A stretch of DNA of 64,000 nucleotides from Chitinophaga sp. CF118 (GTDB taxonomy: Bacteria; Bacteroidota; Bacteroidia; Chitinophagales; Chitinophagaceae). The notes under the pieces were generated by a model. The model did no database searches. It was not told where the DNA came from and saw only the letters and a list, made by a program, of their open reading frames with translations. Positions 17,489 through 27,331 of the stretch are shown here, piece after piece. The DNA is taken from contig NZ_FOMK01000001.1 in NCBI RefSeq assembly GCF_900112615.1, positions 1,922,001 through 1,986,000 on the forward strand, given 5' to 3'. The position numbers were made by a program, and so were the translations under genes. Position 1 is the stretch's first letter; each line of letters opens with the position of its first letter.

Positions 17489-18478
17489 ATGAAAGTTGCC
17501 GTAGTAGGGGCTACCGGACTGGTAGGCACCAAAATGTTACAAGTGTTGACGGAAAGGAATTTTCCGGTTACAGAATTGATTCCCGTCGCTTCTGAGAAGT
17601 CTGTTGGTAAGGAAGTAACATTTAAGGGAAAGCCTTATAAGGTAGTAAATGCAGATACGGCTATTTCCATGAAACCGGATGTTGCTTTATTTTCTGCCGG
17701 GGGAAGTACTTCCCTGGAGTGGGCACCAAAATTTGCAGCTGCAGGTATTACAGTAATTGATAATTCATCTGCCTGGAGAATGGATCCTACCAAAAAACTG
17801 GTAGTACCTGAAATTAATGGTAAAACATTAACGCCGGAAGATAAGATTATTGCCAATCCAAATTGTTCTACTATTCAAATGGTGTTGGTGTTGAATCCAT
17901 TACATCAGCAATACAAAATCAATAGGGTAGTTGTATCAACTTATCAATCGGTAACTGGAACCGGTGTAAAAGCGGTGGATCAGTTGATGAATGAACGGAA
18001 AGGTATAAACGGAGAGATGGCTTATGCTCATCCTATCGATTTAAATGTTATACCACAGATTGACGTTTTCCTCGATAACGGTTATACGAAGGAAGAAATG
18101 AAGATGGTGAAGGAGACAACAAAGATTATGGGTGATGACACTATTCGTGTTACAGCAACCACTGTAAGGATCCCTGTTATAGGTGGTCATAGTGAATCTG
18201 TAAACATTGCTTTTGATAAAGAGTTCGAACTGAAGGACATACGTAATATCCTTGAAAATACAGCAGGAGTAATAGTTGTAGATGATCCTGCAAACGCGAA
18301 ATATCCGATGCCAAAAGATGCACATGAAAAGGATGAAGTGTTCGTTGGCCGTATCAGAAGGGATGAAACGCAGCCTAAAACATTGAATATGTGGATAGTT
18401 GCAGATAACCTGCGTAAGGGAGCTGCTACTAACGCCGTTCAGATAGCTGAATATCTGCATCAGCAAAAATGGATTTAG
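17489..18478 (+). CDS. asd: Aspartate-semialdehyde dehydrogenase
   Basis: The enzyme reduces aspartyl phosphate to aspartate semialdehyde in the lysine, threonine and methionine pathways. The NADP-binding start is MKVAVVGATGLVGTKMLQVL. The active-site Cys is in NPNCSTIQ (about residue 128), and the substrate and catalytic block is RIPVIGGHSES (His about 232). The length of 329 aa is normal. The gene is monocistronic, with a promoter at 17429-17459 and a terminator at 18563-18590. Confidence 0.96.
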   Translation: MKVAVVGATGLVGTKMLQVLTERNFPVTELIPVASEKSVGKEVTFKGKPYKVVNADTAISMKPDVALFSAGGSTSLEWAPKFAAAGITVIDNSSAWRMDPTKKLVVPEINGKTLTPEDKIIANPNCSTIQMVLVLNPLHQQYKINRVVVSTYQSVTGTGVKAVDQLMNERKGINGEMAYAHPIDLNVIPQIDVFLDNGYTKEEMKMVKETTKIMGDDTIRVTATTVRIPVIGGHSESVNIAFDKEFELKDIRNILENTAGVIVVDDPANAKYPMPKDAHEKDEVFVGRIRRDETQPKTLNMWIVADNLRKGAATNAVQIAEYLHQQKWI

Positions 18479-18562
18479 TTCTTTTTTGCTTGAAAAACAG
18501 CCAAATAAACCGGAAAAAAAAGTTTTCCGCTAACGTATACACGTTTTATTTTGAGTAATTAG

Positions 18563-18590
18563 GAGCAAGTACACGTGTACTTGCTCTTTT
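18563..18590 (+). terminator. Terminator after asd
   Basis: A perfect 24-bp palindrome (18563-18586; half-site GAGCAAGTACAC) is followed by TTTT. It lies 84 bp past the asd stop codon. The surrounding gene-free stretch, 18479-18782, shows nothing else beyond AT-rich sequence. Confidence 0.8.
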
Positions 18591-18782
18591 AGTATCGTTT
18601 TGAAGAGAAATTAGTATTACCCGACTAAAAATTACACAGAAGTAGTATTGCTTTATGACAGATAAAATCCAATTTTGTTATTAATAATCCTATGCCACTT
18701 ACTTCTTCCAATAAAGTGAATTTTAAGAATGTAAGATGCTGAATGAACTAAATTTACAAATCCGTAAACACCCTTAAGTCCT

Positions 18783-19034
18783 ATGAAAACCAACGCCAAT
18801 CGTGAGCTGTTACTGATGCACAAGTTTACTGAAGAGTGGAGCACAAATTTTTCATCTCAGGTATCCCGCATCATGAACATTGTAGATCAGCATGATACAC
18901 TGGACGGCATTATACCTATCATAGAGGTAGCCAACGTGTATAATCAACGTTTTGCGCATACTAAAACGGACAAAGAGAACCTGTTGAAGAACCGCAAAGC
19001 AAGACCTTTCGAATTTTTAATTCACAAAAACTAA
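18783..19034 (+). CDS. Small hypothetical protein
   Basis: The 83-residue, charged, probably helical protein begins MKTNANRELLLMHKFTEEWS and has no signal peptide or membrane segment. The family is not recognised. Codon use looks normal and a free-standing ATG is present. The middle part, SRIMNIVDQHDTLDGIIPIIEVANVYN, looks like a folded helical protein. It lies between the asd terminator and a hairpin at 19060-19091 (CCTCATCTGC/GCAGATGAGG), consistent with its own small transcript. It may be lineage-specific. Confidence 0.6.
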   Translation: MKTNANRELLLMHKFTEEWSTNFSSQVSRIMNIVDQHDTLDGIIPIIEVANVYNQRFAHTKTDKENLLKNRKARPFEFLIHKN

Positions 19035-19059
19035 CCCGTAAAGATTGTTGAGCTGATGT

Positions 19060-19091
19060 CCTCATCTGCCGGGACGACCCTGCAGATGAGG
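19060..19091 (+). terminator. Hairpin downstream of the 83-aa gene
   Basis: Arms CCTCATCTGC (19060-19069) and GCAGATGAGG (19082-19091) pair perfectly, with a 12-nt loop. It starts 26 bp after the stop codon. No T-tract follows, so a terminator role is likely but not certain. Confidence 0.5.
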
Positions 19092-19242
19092 TACCAGCCA
19101 TTATGAATGCGAACATCCTGCAGTCAACCTGCACACTGTTTATCGCAATGGCGATACTTTCCATCTGAATAATATCTCTATAAATGTAAATTGGCCGTTC
19201 CTGCCGGGAACAGCCAACTATAAGGGACAATAAACAATAGCA

Positions 19243-19911
19243 TTATTCTGCTACATCAATTGCCCTGTCAAGAAATTTGATAAAGGGTTGCATTACAGTA
19301 AATATCTTCAGAATCTCCCTAACCAATGCTGGTTGTATAGTAACATCATCTGAAATATGATGCCATACTGTAAAACTCTTCAGCTTCAGATAAGCAATAG
19401 CGGGATTATCAGGTAAATATCCCTGTGGAACCGTTTTAAGTGATTCACCTTCTATCTTACCAAAATAGCGGATAAACTCCTTATTGGAGATGATCTGCTG
19501 AAACTCCTCAAAATTATAATCGATCTCCTGTCTTACCTTTTTCAATACCGCAGCTTCAGGCATCCACATTCCACCACCAGCAAAACTATTACCTCCCGGC
19601 TCCAGGTGAAAATAATATCCCGGACGGGATGTTTTCCGGCCACCAGGCGCAAAAGCGGCTCCCATATTAGTCTTATAGGGCGTTTTGTCTTTGGAGAACC
19701 GCACATCCTTATAAATACGAAATGTACAGTCTTTTACCTGCAGGCCCACCAATACAGGGTCCTGCCTGAATAAACCATCCAGAATTTGTTGCACTACACT
19801 TTCGAAATCAGCCTTTGCATCCTGGTAATCCAGCTTATGCTCTTCAAACCAGGGTTTATTATTATTCTTGCTCAGTGCCTTCAAAAATTTCAACGTGGGG
19901 GGCTGTAACAT
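19243..19911 (-). CDS. DUF2461 family protein
   Basis: The protein is a clear member of the DUF2461/TIGR02453 family: LKFLKALSKNNNKPWFEEHK at the start, then TFRIYKDVRFSKDKTPYKTN and PGYYFHLEPGGNSFAGGGMW in the middle. Its function is unknown. The frame opens at 19929, but the second ATG (19911, MLQPPTLKFL) matches the usual family start. The length of about 222 aa is typical. It lies 26 bp after the porin gene on the same strand. Confidence 0.88.
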   Translation of the reverse strand: MLQPPTLKFLKALSKNNNKPWFEEHKLDYQDAKADFESVVQQILDGLFRQDPVLVGLQVKDCTFRIYKDVRFSKDKTPYKTNMGAAFAPGGRKTSRPGYYFHLEPGGNSFAGGGMWMPEAAVLKKVRQEIDYNFEEFQQIISNKEFIRYFGKIEGESLKTVPQGYLPDNPAIAYLKLKSFTVWHHISDDVTIQPALVREILKIFTVMQPFIKFLDRAIDVAE

Positions 19912-19955
19912 GAAACTCCTTTTGCCCACAAAATATAAAAATTATTCTCCCATAG

Positions 19956-21035
19956 CTAAAAATGGTAAGTAGCGGCCAGTAATACATTAGGAGAAGTACC
20001 CACAGGAGCTCCATTACTCTTATTAAAGATATCCACTGAAGCTTTGTCTATCCTGAATTCGGGTACAATAGTCAGGTTTCCCACCTTATAATTAAAAGAC
20101 AATGTTCCAGCCAGTACATTTCCTCCATTGGTACCGGCAAATGTTTTCAGAGCATCTTTGTCATCAAAATATTCTCCTCTTAAAGTAAGCCCGAACTTAG
20201 GTGTAAAATCAAGATTGACATATACTGCAGAACCCCACCATTTAGCGGATTGCGGGTCGGCCTCTTTATCACGGGTATGTTTGTAAGTACTTACTGTGCC
20301 ATTATAGCCCAGGCCCAGTAAAGTATTCACCTGGTAGATAGCAACAAAATCGATCTGGTGGTTCTGAACCCCCAGGGTATCTCTTCCTTCCAGGTAGTTC
20401 AGATATAATTTTAAAGGAGCTGTAGTAGAAGAATATCCCAGCTGAGCGCCAATATATTTCTGATTACTCCATGAAGCAGATTTAAAATCTGTTGGATTAA
20501 AAAGCCCTACCATAGCAGTCCATGAGGTACTGATCGTAATATCTGCTTTTACCCCTGTATTAAAGAAGGGGCCATTAGTAAACATATAACTCATGCTGTA
20601 ATTCCTGTTAAGATATGCATCCAGCAACTCATAACCCACATGCGTACCAAAGCTCCCCATACTAATTTTTAATTTATCAAGTACCTGATAACTAAGATAT
20701 AATTGTTTGATAGCCAACTCCGCCGTCGCCGTTTTGTCAGTACTTTCATTATAAGAGAATTCTGCCGCACGCCTTCCAAATCCAAGATCAGCAACAATGC
20801 TTCCCTTTTTGAATTCATGCTCAGCTTTAAGAGAGATCATACCCAATTCAAAGCTGTTATGGGAGTTTGTAAAACTTGTCTTGTTATCCGTATTGTTGCC
20901 GTTAAAATTGTATTTATAATATACATCGGCAGAACCGGAGATCTTTACTAACGGGGGTTGCAAAGTATCTTTTGTTTGCGAATAGGCAACGAACATCTGG
21001 CAGGCCGCAAAAGCAGTCAGTAAAACATTTTTCAT
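19956..21035 (-). CDS. Outer-membrane porin, putative beta-barrel porin-2 type
   Basis: The 359-residue protein has a signal peptide (MKNVLLTAFAACQMFVAYSQ) and a predicted 14-18-strand barrel. Clear amphipathic strands include GSIVADLGFGRRAAEFSY, LKLYLNYLEGRD and KFGLTLRGEYFD. It ends in SPNVLLAATYHF with the terminal Phe typical of BAM substrates. It resembles the Bacteroidota porins (BBP2 type) that often neighbour amt genes. Its position just downstream of amt suggests an outer-membrane route for ammonium or small solutes, which is inference. Confidence 0.85.
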   Translation of the reverse strand: MKNVLLTAFAACQMFVAYSQTKDTLQPPLVKISGSADVYYKYNFNGNNTDNKTSFTNSHNSFELGMISLKAEHEFKKGSIVADLGFGRRAAEFSYNESTDKTATAELAIKQLYLSYQVLDKLKISMGSFGTHVGYELLDAYLNRNYSMSYMFTNGPFFNTGVKADITISTSWTAMVGLFNPTDFKSASWSNQKYIGAQLGYSSTTAPLKLYLNYLEGRDTLGVQNHQIDFVAIYQVNTLLGLGYNGTVSTYKHTRDKEADPQSAKWWGSAVYVNLDFTPKFGLTLRGEYFDDKDALKTFAGTNGGNVLAGTLSFNYKVGNLTIVPEFRIDKASVDIFNKSNGAPVGTSPNVLLAATYHF

Positions 21036-21381
21036 GCAATGGGAATTAGGTTGATAAAATGGTGTGCGTAATGTCTATCGTGGTAATCGTTTCTTTTAGT
21101 TTCGCCGGAAGATTAAAAAAGGAATAGCTAATAATTAACCGGGGAGGAAAATTTTATGTTAAACGAAATAAGAAATTGGTTGATAAAAATAGTTCTGGCT
21201 GATAAAATGCTACTCAATTAATTCTTTTCCCCTATTAACTATTAGCTGTTCTTTACTTTTTGGGTATCAAACTGATTGATAAATTTTCTTTTTTCTTTAT
21301 TTATGATGTTTTACTAAGTTGACTGGGTGAGATTTGTAAACAGATAACACATCAGTCAACTTAGTAAAAGGAACCATCAAA
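21036..21381. terminator. amt-porin gap with a 17-bp stem hairpin
   Basis: This gene-free stretch contains an inverted repeat with perfect 17-bp arms (21309-21325 and 21353-21369; core CTAAGTTGACTG) and a 27-nt loop, starting 12 bp beyond the amt stop. It probably ends or attenuates the amt transcript before the porin gene. The remainder is AT-rich, with no other feature I can support. Confidence 0.6.
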
Positions 21382-22770
21382 TTAGTTAATCATCTGCTCT
21401 TCTTTCAATGCACCATTATCATAAACGCTCATCATTGCAGGATGATAGTTTTCATTATGTTGAGTAACATCCAGACCCAGTACTTCTTCTTCGTCAGTTA
21501 CACGTAATGGGTGGATTAAGTTAATCAATTTAAAGATTCCGTAGGAAACTGTGAAGCTGTAACCAACTACGATCAGTAATCCAAGGATCTGGTTTTTTAA
21601 CAACTCAAAGTTGCCATACAACAGACCATCATTACCCAGGCTGTTTACTGCTTTGGTAGCAAATACACCAGTAAGTAACATCCCTACCATACCACCTACA
21701 CCATGACAAGGGAATACATCCAGAGTGTCATCGATAGCAGTTTTGGATTTATAATGTACCACCAGGTTAGAAACGATAGCGGCCAGGAAACCAAGCATAA
21801 TACTTTGTGGTATACCTACAAAACCGGCAGCAGGAGTGATAGCAACGAGACCAACTACAGCACCGATACAGAAACCAAGTGCAGAAGGTTTACGGCCACG
21901 GATTACATCGAAGAACACCCATGAAAGACCAGCGGCAGCAGATGCAGTATTTGTAGTTGCGAAAGCAGATGCAGCTAAACCATTGGCACCAAGTGCAGAA
22001 CCAGCGTTGAAACCGAACCAGCCAAACCACAGCAAACCAGTACCCAGCAAAACGAAAGGTATGTTGGCAGGTTGCAATTCTTTCTTTTCAATATGATCTT
22101 TACGGCGTTTCAGTACCAGCGCACCAGCTAAAGCGGCGCATCCGGCAGAAATATGTACTACCGTACCACCGGCAAAGTCAAGTACACCCATTTTAGCCAG
22201 GATTCCATTCGGATGCCATGTCCAGTGTGCAATTGGTGCATATACCAATAAACTGAACAATACCATGAACAGGATATAAGAAGTAAAACGGATCCTTTCA
22301 GCAGTTGCACCTACTACCAGGGCAGGTGTTATAATTGCAAATTTCATCTGGAAAAGTGCAAACAATAATAAAGGAATGGTAAGACCACCAGACCATGGAG
22401 CACCGGAAGACACTCCTTTAAAGAACATAAAGGTTCTGGGATCACCTATCAAGCCATTTATAGAATCACCAAATGAAAGACTAAATCCAATTACGACCCA
22501 CAATAAACTAATCACCCCTGTCGCAACAAAACTCTGCATCATTGTAGCGATTACATTTTTACGGTTTACCATACCACCATAAAAAAATGCTAAACCCGGA
22601 GTCATTAAAAATACCAGACTGGATGCTACCAGAATCCAGGCAATGTCACCAGAATTGTATTTTCCTTCAGGGTCAGCAAAAAGTGGAGCATTTGGGATGA
22701 ATAACCCAATTATCGCAACCACAGCCAGGAAAATGAATGGCAAGTAGTCTTGAAATGATGTTTTCTTCAT
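21382..22770 (-). CDS. amt: Ammonium transporter
   Basis: This is an Amt/Rh family inner-membrane channel. It has eleven hydrophobic segments and the hallmark blocks MVNRKNVIATMMQS, DFAGGTVVHISAGCAALAGAL (pore His) and FPCHGVGGMVGMLLTGVFA (second pore His), plus WFGWFGFNAGSAL. At 462 aa it is slightly long, with an N-terminal hydrophobic segment (LPFIFLAVVAIIGLFI) that may be a signal peptide. No glnB or glnK is next to it here. A promoter-like TTTG-N19-TACTTTTA lies 26 bp upstream. Confidence 0.95.
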   Translation of the reverse strand: MKKTSFQDYLPFIFLAVVAIIGLFIPNAPLFADPEGKYNSGDIAWILVASSLVFLMTPGLAFFYGGMVNRKNVIATMMQSFVATGVISLLWVVIGFSLSFGDSINGLIGDPRTFMFFKGVSSGAPWSGGLTIPLLLFALFQMKFAIITPALVVGATAERIRFTSYILFMVLFSLLVYAPIAHWTWHPNGILAKMGVLDFAGGTVVHISAGCAALAGALVLKRRKDHIEKKELQPANIPFVLLGTGLLWFGWFGFNAGSALGANGLAASAFATTNTASAAAGLSWVFFDVIRGRKPSALGFCIGAVVGLVAITPAAGFVGIPQSIMLGFLAAIVSNLVVHYKSKTAIDDTLDVFPCHGVGGMVGMLLTGVFATKAVNSLGNDGLLYGNFELLKNQILGLLIVVGYSFTVSYGIFKLINLIHPLRVTDEEEVLGLDVTQHNENYHPAMMSVYDNGALKEEQMIN

Positions 22771-23210
22771 AGCTGTAGATTTTAAATTTCTTCAATAAAA
22801 GTATGAATGATATTCAAAACATCAAATAGAAGGTGCAAAAAATAGAAATGATTGAATAAATATAGGTTATTACGGGTCAAACATCAACTATATTAAAATT
22901 AATGATAATATCAATTATATTTTTTGGTAATATAAATACACAAAACGAAGGAGAGAAAGCTCTATAATTTATTGATAATCAATATTATAAAAGGGGTATT
23001 GGAGGTGGCTTAACATTTTTCTAACATTGGGGTGGCAGTCGCTACTACAATAAGCAGACTGATCCTCTAATCATTTATAAATTAAATAGATAGACATTAT
23101 AAATAATTAGGTGAGTATCGAACTTGAATTAGATATTTATCAATATATTAGATATAATTACATCTGTTTTTTATGACTTGGATCATAAAAAACAGATGTA
23201 AACTGCGATA
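22771..23210. promoter_or_regulatory. amt upstream region and uvrB terminator
   Basis: On the minus strand, TTTG (plus 22823-22826), a 19-bp spacer and TACTTTTA (plus 22796-22803) form a good amt promoter. A perfect palindrome ATTGATAATCAAT at 22971-22983 is a possible operator. At 23158-23201 an inverted repeat with 19-bp perfect arms (23158-23176 and 23183-23201, 6-nt loop, A/T-runs in the stem) sits 9 bp beyond the uvrB stop and is its terminator. Confidence 0.65.
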
Positions 23211-25262
23211 TTATCGCTTCATTCCATCTAATTCCCGCTGCAATGCGAACATCTGATCTCTCAATCTGGCAGCTTCCATAAAATCCAGATCTCTTGCTGC
23301 CTTTTCCATATCCTTTTTCACTTTTCCGATAGTCTTCTCCAATTGTGGGATTGTTTTGGCAGAAGCCACCTGTTTGGCATAATCTACCGCATCCTCAGCA
23401 ACCAGTTGCAATTCATCATGTACTGCTAATGGTGAGTTCTCATCAAACTGTTTGATTTCCAGAACAGATGTTTGCCCCATAATCTGTTCTTTGCTCTTAA
23501 GCACAGTTTTAGGAGTGATATTGTGCATTATATTATAAGCCATCTGCTTTTCGCGGCGACGGTTCGTTTCATCTATCGTGCGCTGCATACTATCTGTAAT
23601 CTTATCTGCATAAAAGATCACGAGCCCATCCACGTTACGTGCCGCACGTCCTGCCGTCTGGGTCAGGGAACGTTCATCTCTCAGAAATCCCTCTTTATCA
23701 GCATCCAGTATAGCCACCAGGGTTACCTCAGGTAAATCCAGCCCTTCACGCAACAGGTTTACACCCACCAATACATTAATAGTCCCCAGCCGGAGCTCCC
23801 GCAGAATCTCTATCCTTTCCAGCGTGTCTACCTCAGAGTGAATGTACCGCGACTTAATATTAATACGGTGCAGGTACTTATCCATTTCCTCTGCCATTCG
23901 CTTAGTAAGTGTAGTAACCAACACACGCCCCCCATTTAATACACGTTTATCTATTTCATCCAGCAAGTCATCCACCTGATTTGCACTTGGCCGGATCTCT
24001 ATCGGCGGTTCCAGCAATCCGGTAGGACGTACTACCTGCTCTACCACTACACCTTCCGTTTGCCTCAGCTCATATTCACCGGGCGTGGCGCTCACAAAAA
24101 TTGTCTGATTAAGAATATTCTCAAATTCATAGAAGTTCAACGGGCGGTTATCTAACGCAGAAGGTAAGCGGAAACCAAAATCTACGAGTGTAAGCTTACG
24201 GGAACGGTCACCACCATACATTCCACCTATCTGTGGGATTGTTACGTGACTTTCATCAATCACCAACAGGAAATCCTTAGGGAAGTAGTCCAGCAGGCAG
24301 AAAGGCCGGGTACCAGGCGTACGCCTGTCCAGAAACCGGGAGTAATTCTCAATACCACTACAATAGCCCAGCTCCCGGATCATTTCAATATCATAATTCA
24401 CCCGCTCAGAAAGTCGCTGTGCCTCCAGATGTTTCCCGATAGAACGGAAATATTCTACCTGCGCCAGCAACTCATCCTGAATTTCAAAAATGATCTGGTG
24501 CATCATATCCTTCGGGGCCAGATAGAGATTAGCCGGGAATATAGCCGCATTTTCCATTGTACCAATGCGTTTACCCGTTTCTATATCAAAACTTTCGATC
24601 TCCTCTATTTCATCTCCGAAAAAGGTAATACGATAAGCATAATCCACATAAGGGAGGTTGATATCAACTGTATCTCCCTTTACCCTGAAGTTTCCACGGT
24701 TAAAGTCGCCAGTAGTACGGGAGTAAAGAGAGTTGACCAGCCCGTGTAAGATTGTATTACGACCTATGGTCTGGCCTTTGAAAATACGGATGATCCCATT
24801 CTCATAATCAGTAGGATTACCCATACCATAAATACAGGACACACTGGCAACTACGATAATATCTCTTCTGCCTGACAGAAGATTTGTAGTTGCTCTCAAT
24901 CGTAACTTATCCAGTTCCTCATTTATCGAAAGATCCTTCTCTATATAGGTATCACTAACAGGCATGTATGCTTCCGGCTGATAATAATCGTAATAAGAAA
25001 CGAAATACTCTACTGCATTATCAGGGAAGAACTGTCGTAGCTCGCCATAAAGCTGCGCTACCAGTGTTTTATTATGGGTAAGTACCAACGTTGGTCGTTG
25101 TACTTTCTCTATCACATTAGCTACTGTAAATGTTTTACCGGAACCGGTTACCCCCAGCAAGGTCTGAAAGGGTACACCGTCCTGCAATCCTTCAGTCAGC
25201 TTATCTATTGCCTGTGGCTGATCGCCGGCAGGTGCATATGGTGAATGTATTTTGAATGGCAT
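23211..25262 (-). CDS. uvrB: Excinuclease ABC subunit B
   Basis: UvrB is the damage-verifying helicase of nucleotide excision repair. Walker A is GVTGSGKTF (about residues 38-46). The beta-hairpin region is YFVSYYDYYQPEAYMPVSD. The helicase motifs include VIDESHVTIPQIGGMYGGDRS and SATPGEYEL. The C-terminal UVR motif, AARDLDFMEAARLRDQM, binds UvrC. The length of 683 aa is standard. The gene is transcribed alone and ends at a strong hairpin. Confidence 0.97.
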   Translation of the reverse strand: MPFKIHSPYAPAGDQPQAIDKLTEGLQDGVPFQTLLGVTGSGKTFTVANVIEKVQRPTLVLTHNKTLVAQLYGELRQFFPDNAVEYFVSYYDYYQPEAYMPVSDTYIEKDLSINEELDKLRLRATTNLLSGRRDIIVVASVSCIYGMGNPTDYENGIIRIFKGQTIGRNTILHGLVNSLYSRTTGDFNRGNFRVKGDTVDINLPYVDYAYRITFFGDEIEEIESFDIETGKRIGTMENAAIFPANLYLAPKDMMHQIIFEIQDELLAQVEYFRSIGKHLEAQRLSERVNYDIEMIRELGYCSGIENYSRFLDRRTPGTRPFCLLDYFPKDFLLVIDESHVTIPQIGGMYGGDRSRKLTLVDFGFRLPSALDNRPLNFYEFENILNQTIFVSATPGEYELRQTEGVVVEQVVRPTGLLEPPIEIRPSANQVDDLLDEIDKRVLNGGRVLVTTLTKRMAEEMDKYLHRINIKSRYIHSEVDTLERIEILRELRLGTINVLVGVNLLREGLDLPEVTLVAILDADKEGFLRDERSLTQTAGRAARNVDGLVIFYADKITDSMQRTIDETNRRREKQMAYNIMHNITPKTVLKSKEQIMGQTSVLEIKQFDENSPLAVHDELQLVAEDAVDYAKQVASAKTIPQLEKTIGKVKKDMEKAARDLDFMEAARLRDQMFALQRELDGMKR

Positions 25263-25423
25263 AATAAATCAGAATGTAGTGTAGTTTCTTCAGGTATCTC
25301 AAAATTACTAAACCTGCCAATAGATTCCACAGCAGGGTTCGTCATCAAATGTACAAATTATCAATTCCTCTTTTACAATTCAAAAATCTACCCCACCTTT
25401 ATGCCCGATTAACCAACTCTGCT

Positions 25424-26221
25424 ATGCTCAAAAAAACAGCCCTTTTTCTAGTGGTCATCTTATTACCATTATTTCCTTTAACTACTTTTGCGTGGGGCGT
25501 TACCGGCCACCGCATCGTGGCCGAAATTGCCAGCAGGCATCTTACTCCCCAGGCACGAAAAGCCGTTACTGCAATACTGGGGCGACAAAGTATGGCAATG
25601 GTAGCTAACTGGCCTGATTTTATCAAGTCGGATACCACCCACAAATATGACCATACTTCCTCCTGGCATTATTTGGATTTCCCACCGAATTCTACCAGGC
25701 AGCAGTTTGACGATCATATGCATACACAAACAGATGAGAACCTGTATATAGAAACTCAGGCCCTCATTAAAAAATTAAAAGATCCTGCCACTTCCAAAAC
25801 AGATAAACAGTTTGCACTGACCTTTCTGATACATATGATCGGGGATATGCATCAGCCACTTCATGTTGGTCACGCAGATGATCAGGGAGGAAACAAAATA
25901 TCAGTAACCTGGTTCGACAAGCCCACTAATTTACACAGGGTTTGGGATGAACACCTCATAGAATTCCAGCAACTCAGCTATACAGAATATACACAGGCAT
26001 TGGATACTGCCTCCGTAACAGAGATCAGGCAATTACAAAGTGGTACTATCAGCGACTGGATGTTCGAATCCAATCAATTGTCGGATAAAATATACAAGCT
26101 CACAAAACCTGATTCAAAACTCAGCTATCGTTATAATTACTGGTTTCTGAAAGATATGAATGAACAGTTATTAAAAGGAGGATTAAGATTGGCAGCTTTG
26201 CTGAATGGTATCTATAAATAG
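25424..26221 (+). CDS. S1/P1-type nuclease, secreted
   Basis: This is a zinc-dependent single-strand nuclease with a signal peptide (MLKKTALFLVVILLPLFPLTTFA) that leaves Trp as the mature N-terminus, as this family requires for zinc binding. Metal-ligand motifs visible are WGVTGHRIVAEIA, TSSWHYLDFP, HMIGDMHQPLHVGH and NLHRVWDEHLI. The frame is open from 25349, but the ATG at 25424 gives the clean signal peptide. The mature protein of about 240 aa is typical. It shares a bidirectional terminator with the convergent kinase gene. Confidence 0.93.
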   Translation: MLKKTALFLVVILLPLFPLTTFAWGVTGHRIVAEIASRHLTPQARKAVTAILGRQSMAMVANWPDFIKSDTTHKYDHTSSWHYLDFPPNSTRQQFDDHMHTQTDENLYIETQALIKKLKDPATSKTDKQFALTFLIHMIGDMHQPLHVGHADDQGGNKISVTWFDKPTNLHRVWDEHLIEFQQLSYTEYTQALDTASVTEIRQLQSGTISDWMFESNQLSDKIYKLTKPDSKLSYRYNYWFLKDMNEQLLKGGLRLAALLNGIYK

Positions 26222-26350
26222 AATTATTACAGAAAAGGTGTCAGGCTAACGGGGTTGCCTACATTAAATTATCTTTTTTGAGGGCTTGCATAAACTATCA
26301 AAATATAAGAGCCATAAAAAAGACTACCTGTTTCAATCAAAAGCTCTCAA

Positions 26351-26390
26351 TAAAAAAGCCTGTATCATAAATACGATACAGGCTTTTTTA
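26351..26390. terminator. Bidirectional terminator between the S1/P1 nuclease and PfkB genes
   Basis: The perfect 16-bp arms TAAAAAAGCCTGTATC and GATACAGGCTTTTTTA (26351-26366, 26375-26390) have an 8-nt loop. T-runs are present on the 3' side of both strands. Confidence 0.85.
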
Positions 26391-26407
26391 TATTATTATG
26401 TAGGTAA

Positions 26408-27331
26408 CTATACCAGGTCTATATCAAAGTTAACCAGCTGTACAAACTGTTCCAGACGACCATTGATATCATCCTGTGTAATCTCTCTTAAACGGCCTAC
26501 ACCAAATTTCTCCACACAGAAAGAAGCCATTGCAGAACCCACAATGATTGCTGTTTTCATATTTTCAAAAGAGATGTCTTTTGTTTTAGCCAGGTGGCCG
26601 ATAAAACCTCCTGCAAAAGTATCTCCTGCTCCGGTTGGATCAAATACATCTTCAAGCGGCAGGGCAGGTGCAAAGAATACATGGTTCTCATGGAACAGTA
26701 ATGCACCATGTTCTCCTTTCTTGATGATCAGGTAACGTGGTCCCATAGTCAGGATTTTGCGGGCAGCCTTCACAAGGGAAAACTCACCACTCAGCTGACG
26801 GGCTTCACCATCATTCACCAGCAATACATCTACTTCTTTAAGTACCTTTTTCAGATCGTCCATCGCAACTTCCATCCAGAAGTTCATGGTATCCAGTACG
26901 ATCAGTTTAGGCCTCTTTTTCATTTGTTTTATTACATCCAGCTGTACCTGCGGACTGAGATTCCCCAATATCAGGAACTCACTACCCTGATAGCTCTCTG
27001 GTATAACAGGCTGGAAATCACCCAGTACATTCAGTTCTGTTACCAATGTATCACGGGTATTCATATCCATATGATACTTACCGGCCCAATAAAAAGATTT
27101 TTCATCCTTTTTAATCTGTACCCCCTGCAGGGCAACACCTTTTGCTGAAAGAGCATCCAGCTCTGCCTGTGGGAAATCACCACCAACAACAGATACCTGA
27201 TTAATAGGCTTCACAAAATTAGATGCAGCCCATGCAATGAATGTGGCAGAGCCACCAATGATCCTACCAGATTTACCAAAAGGCGTTTCAATATCATCAA
27301 ACGCCATAGAACCGACAACAGTGAGCGACAT
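26408..27331 (-). CDS. PfkB family carbohydrate/nucleoside kinase
   Basis: This is a ribokinase-fold ATP-dependent kinase of 307 aa. The N-terminal substrate loop has GKSGRIIGGSATFIAWAASNF, and the C-terminal catalytic motif is DPTGAGDTFAGGFIGHLA, with the GAGD anion hole and catalytic Asp. The substrate is not clear: the sequence resembles bacterial adenosine- or sugar-kinase types rather than fructokinase. It is monocistronic, convergent with the S1/P1 nuclease gene. Confidence 0.9.
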   Translation of the reverse strand: MSLTVVGSMAFDDIETPFGKSGRIIGGSATFIAWAASNFVKPINQVSVVGGDFPQAELDALSAKGVALQGVQIKKDEKSFYWAGKYHMDMNTRDTLVTELNVLGDFQPVIPESYQGSEFLILGNLSPQVQLDVIKQMKKRPKLIVLDTMNFWMEVAMDDLKKVLKEVDVLLVNDGEARQLSGEFSLVKAARKILTMGPRYLIIKKGEHGALLFHENHVFFAPALPLEDVFDPTGAGDTFAGGFIGHLAKTKDISFENMKTAIIVGSAMASFCVEKFGVGRLREITQDDINGRLEQFVQLVNFDIDLV

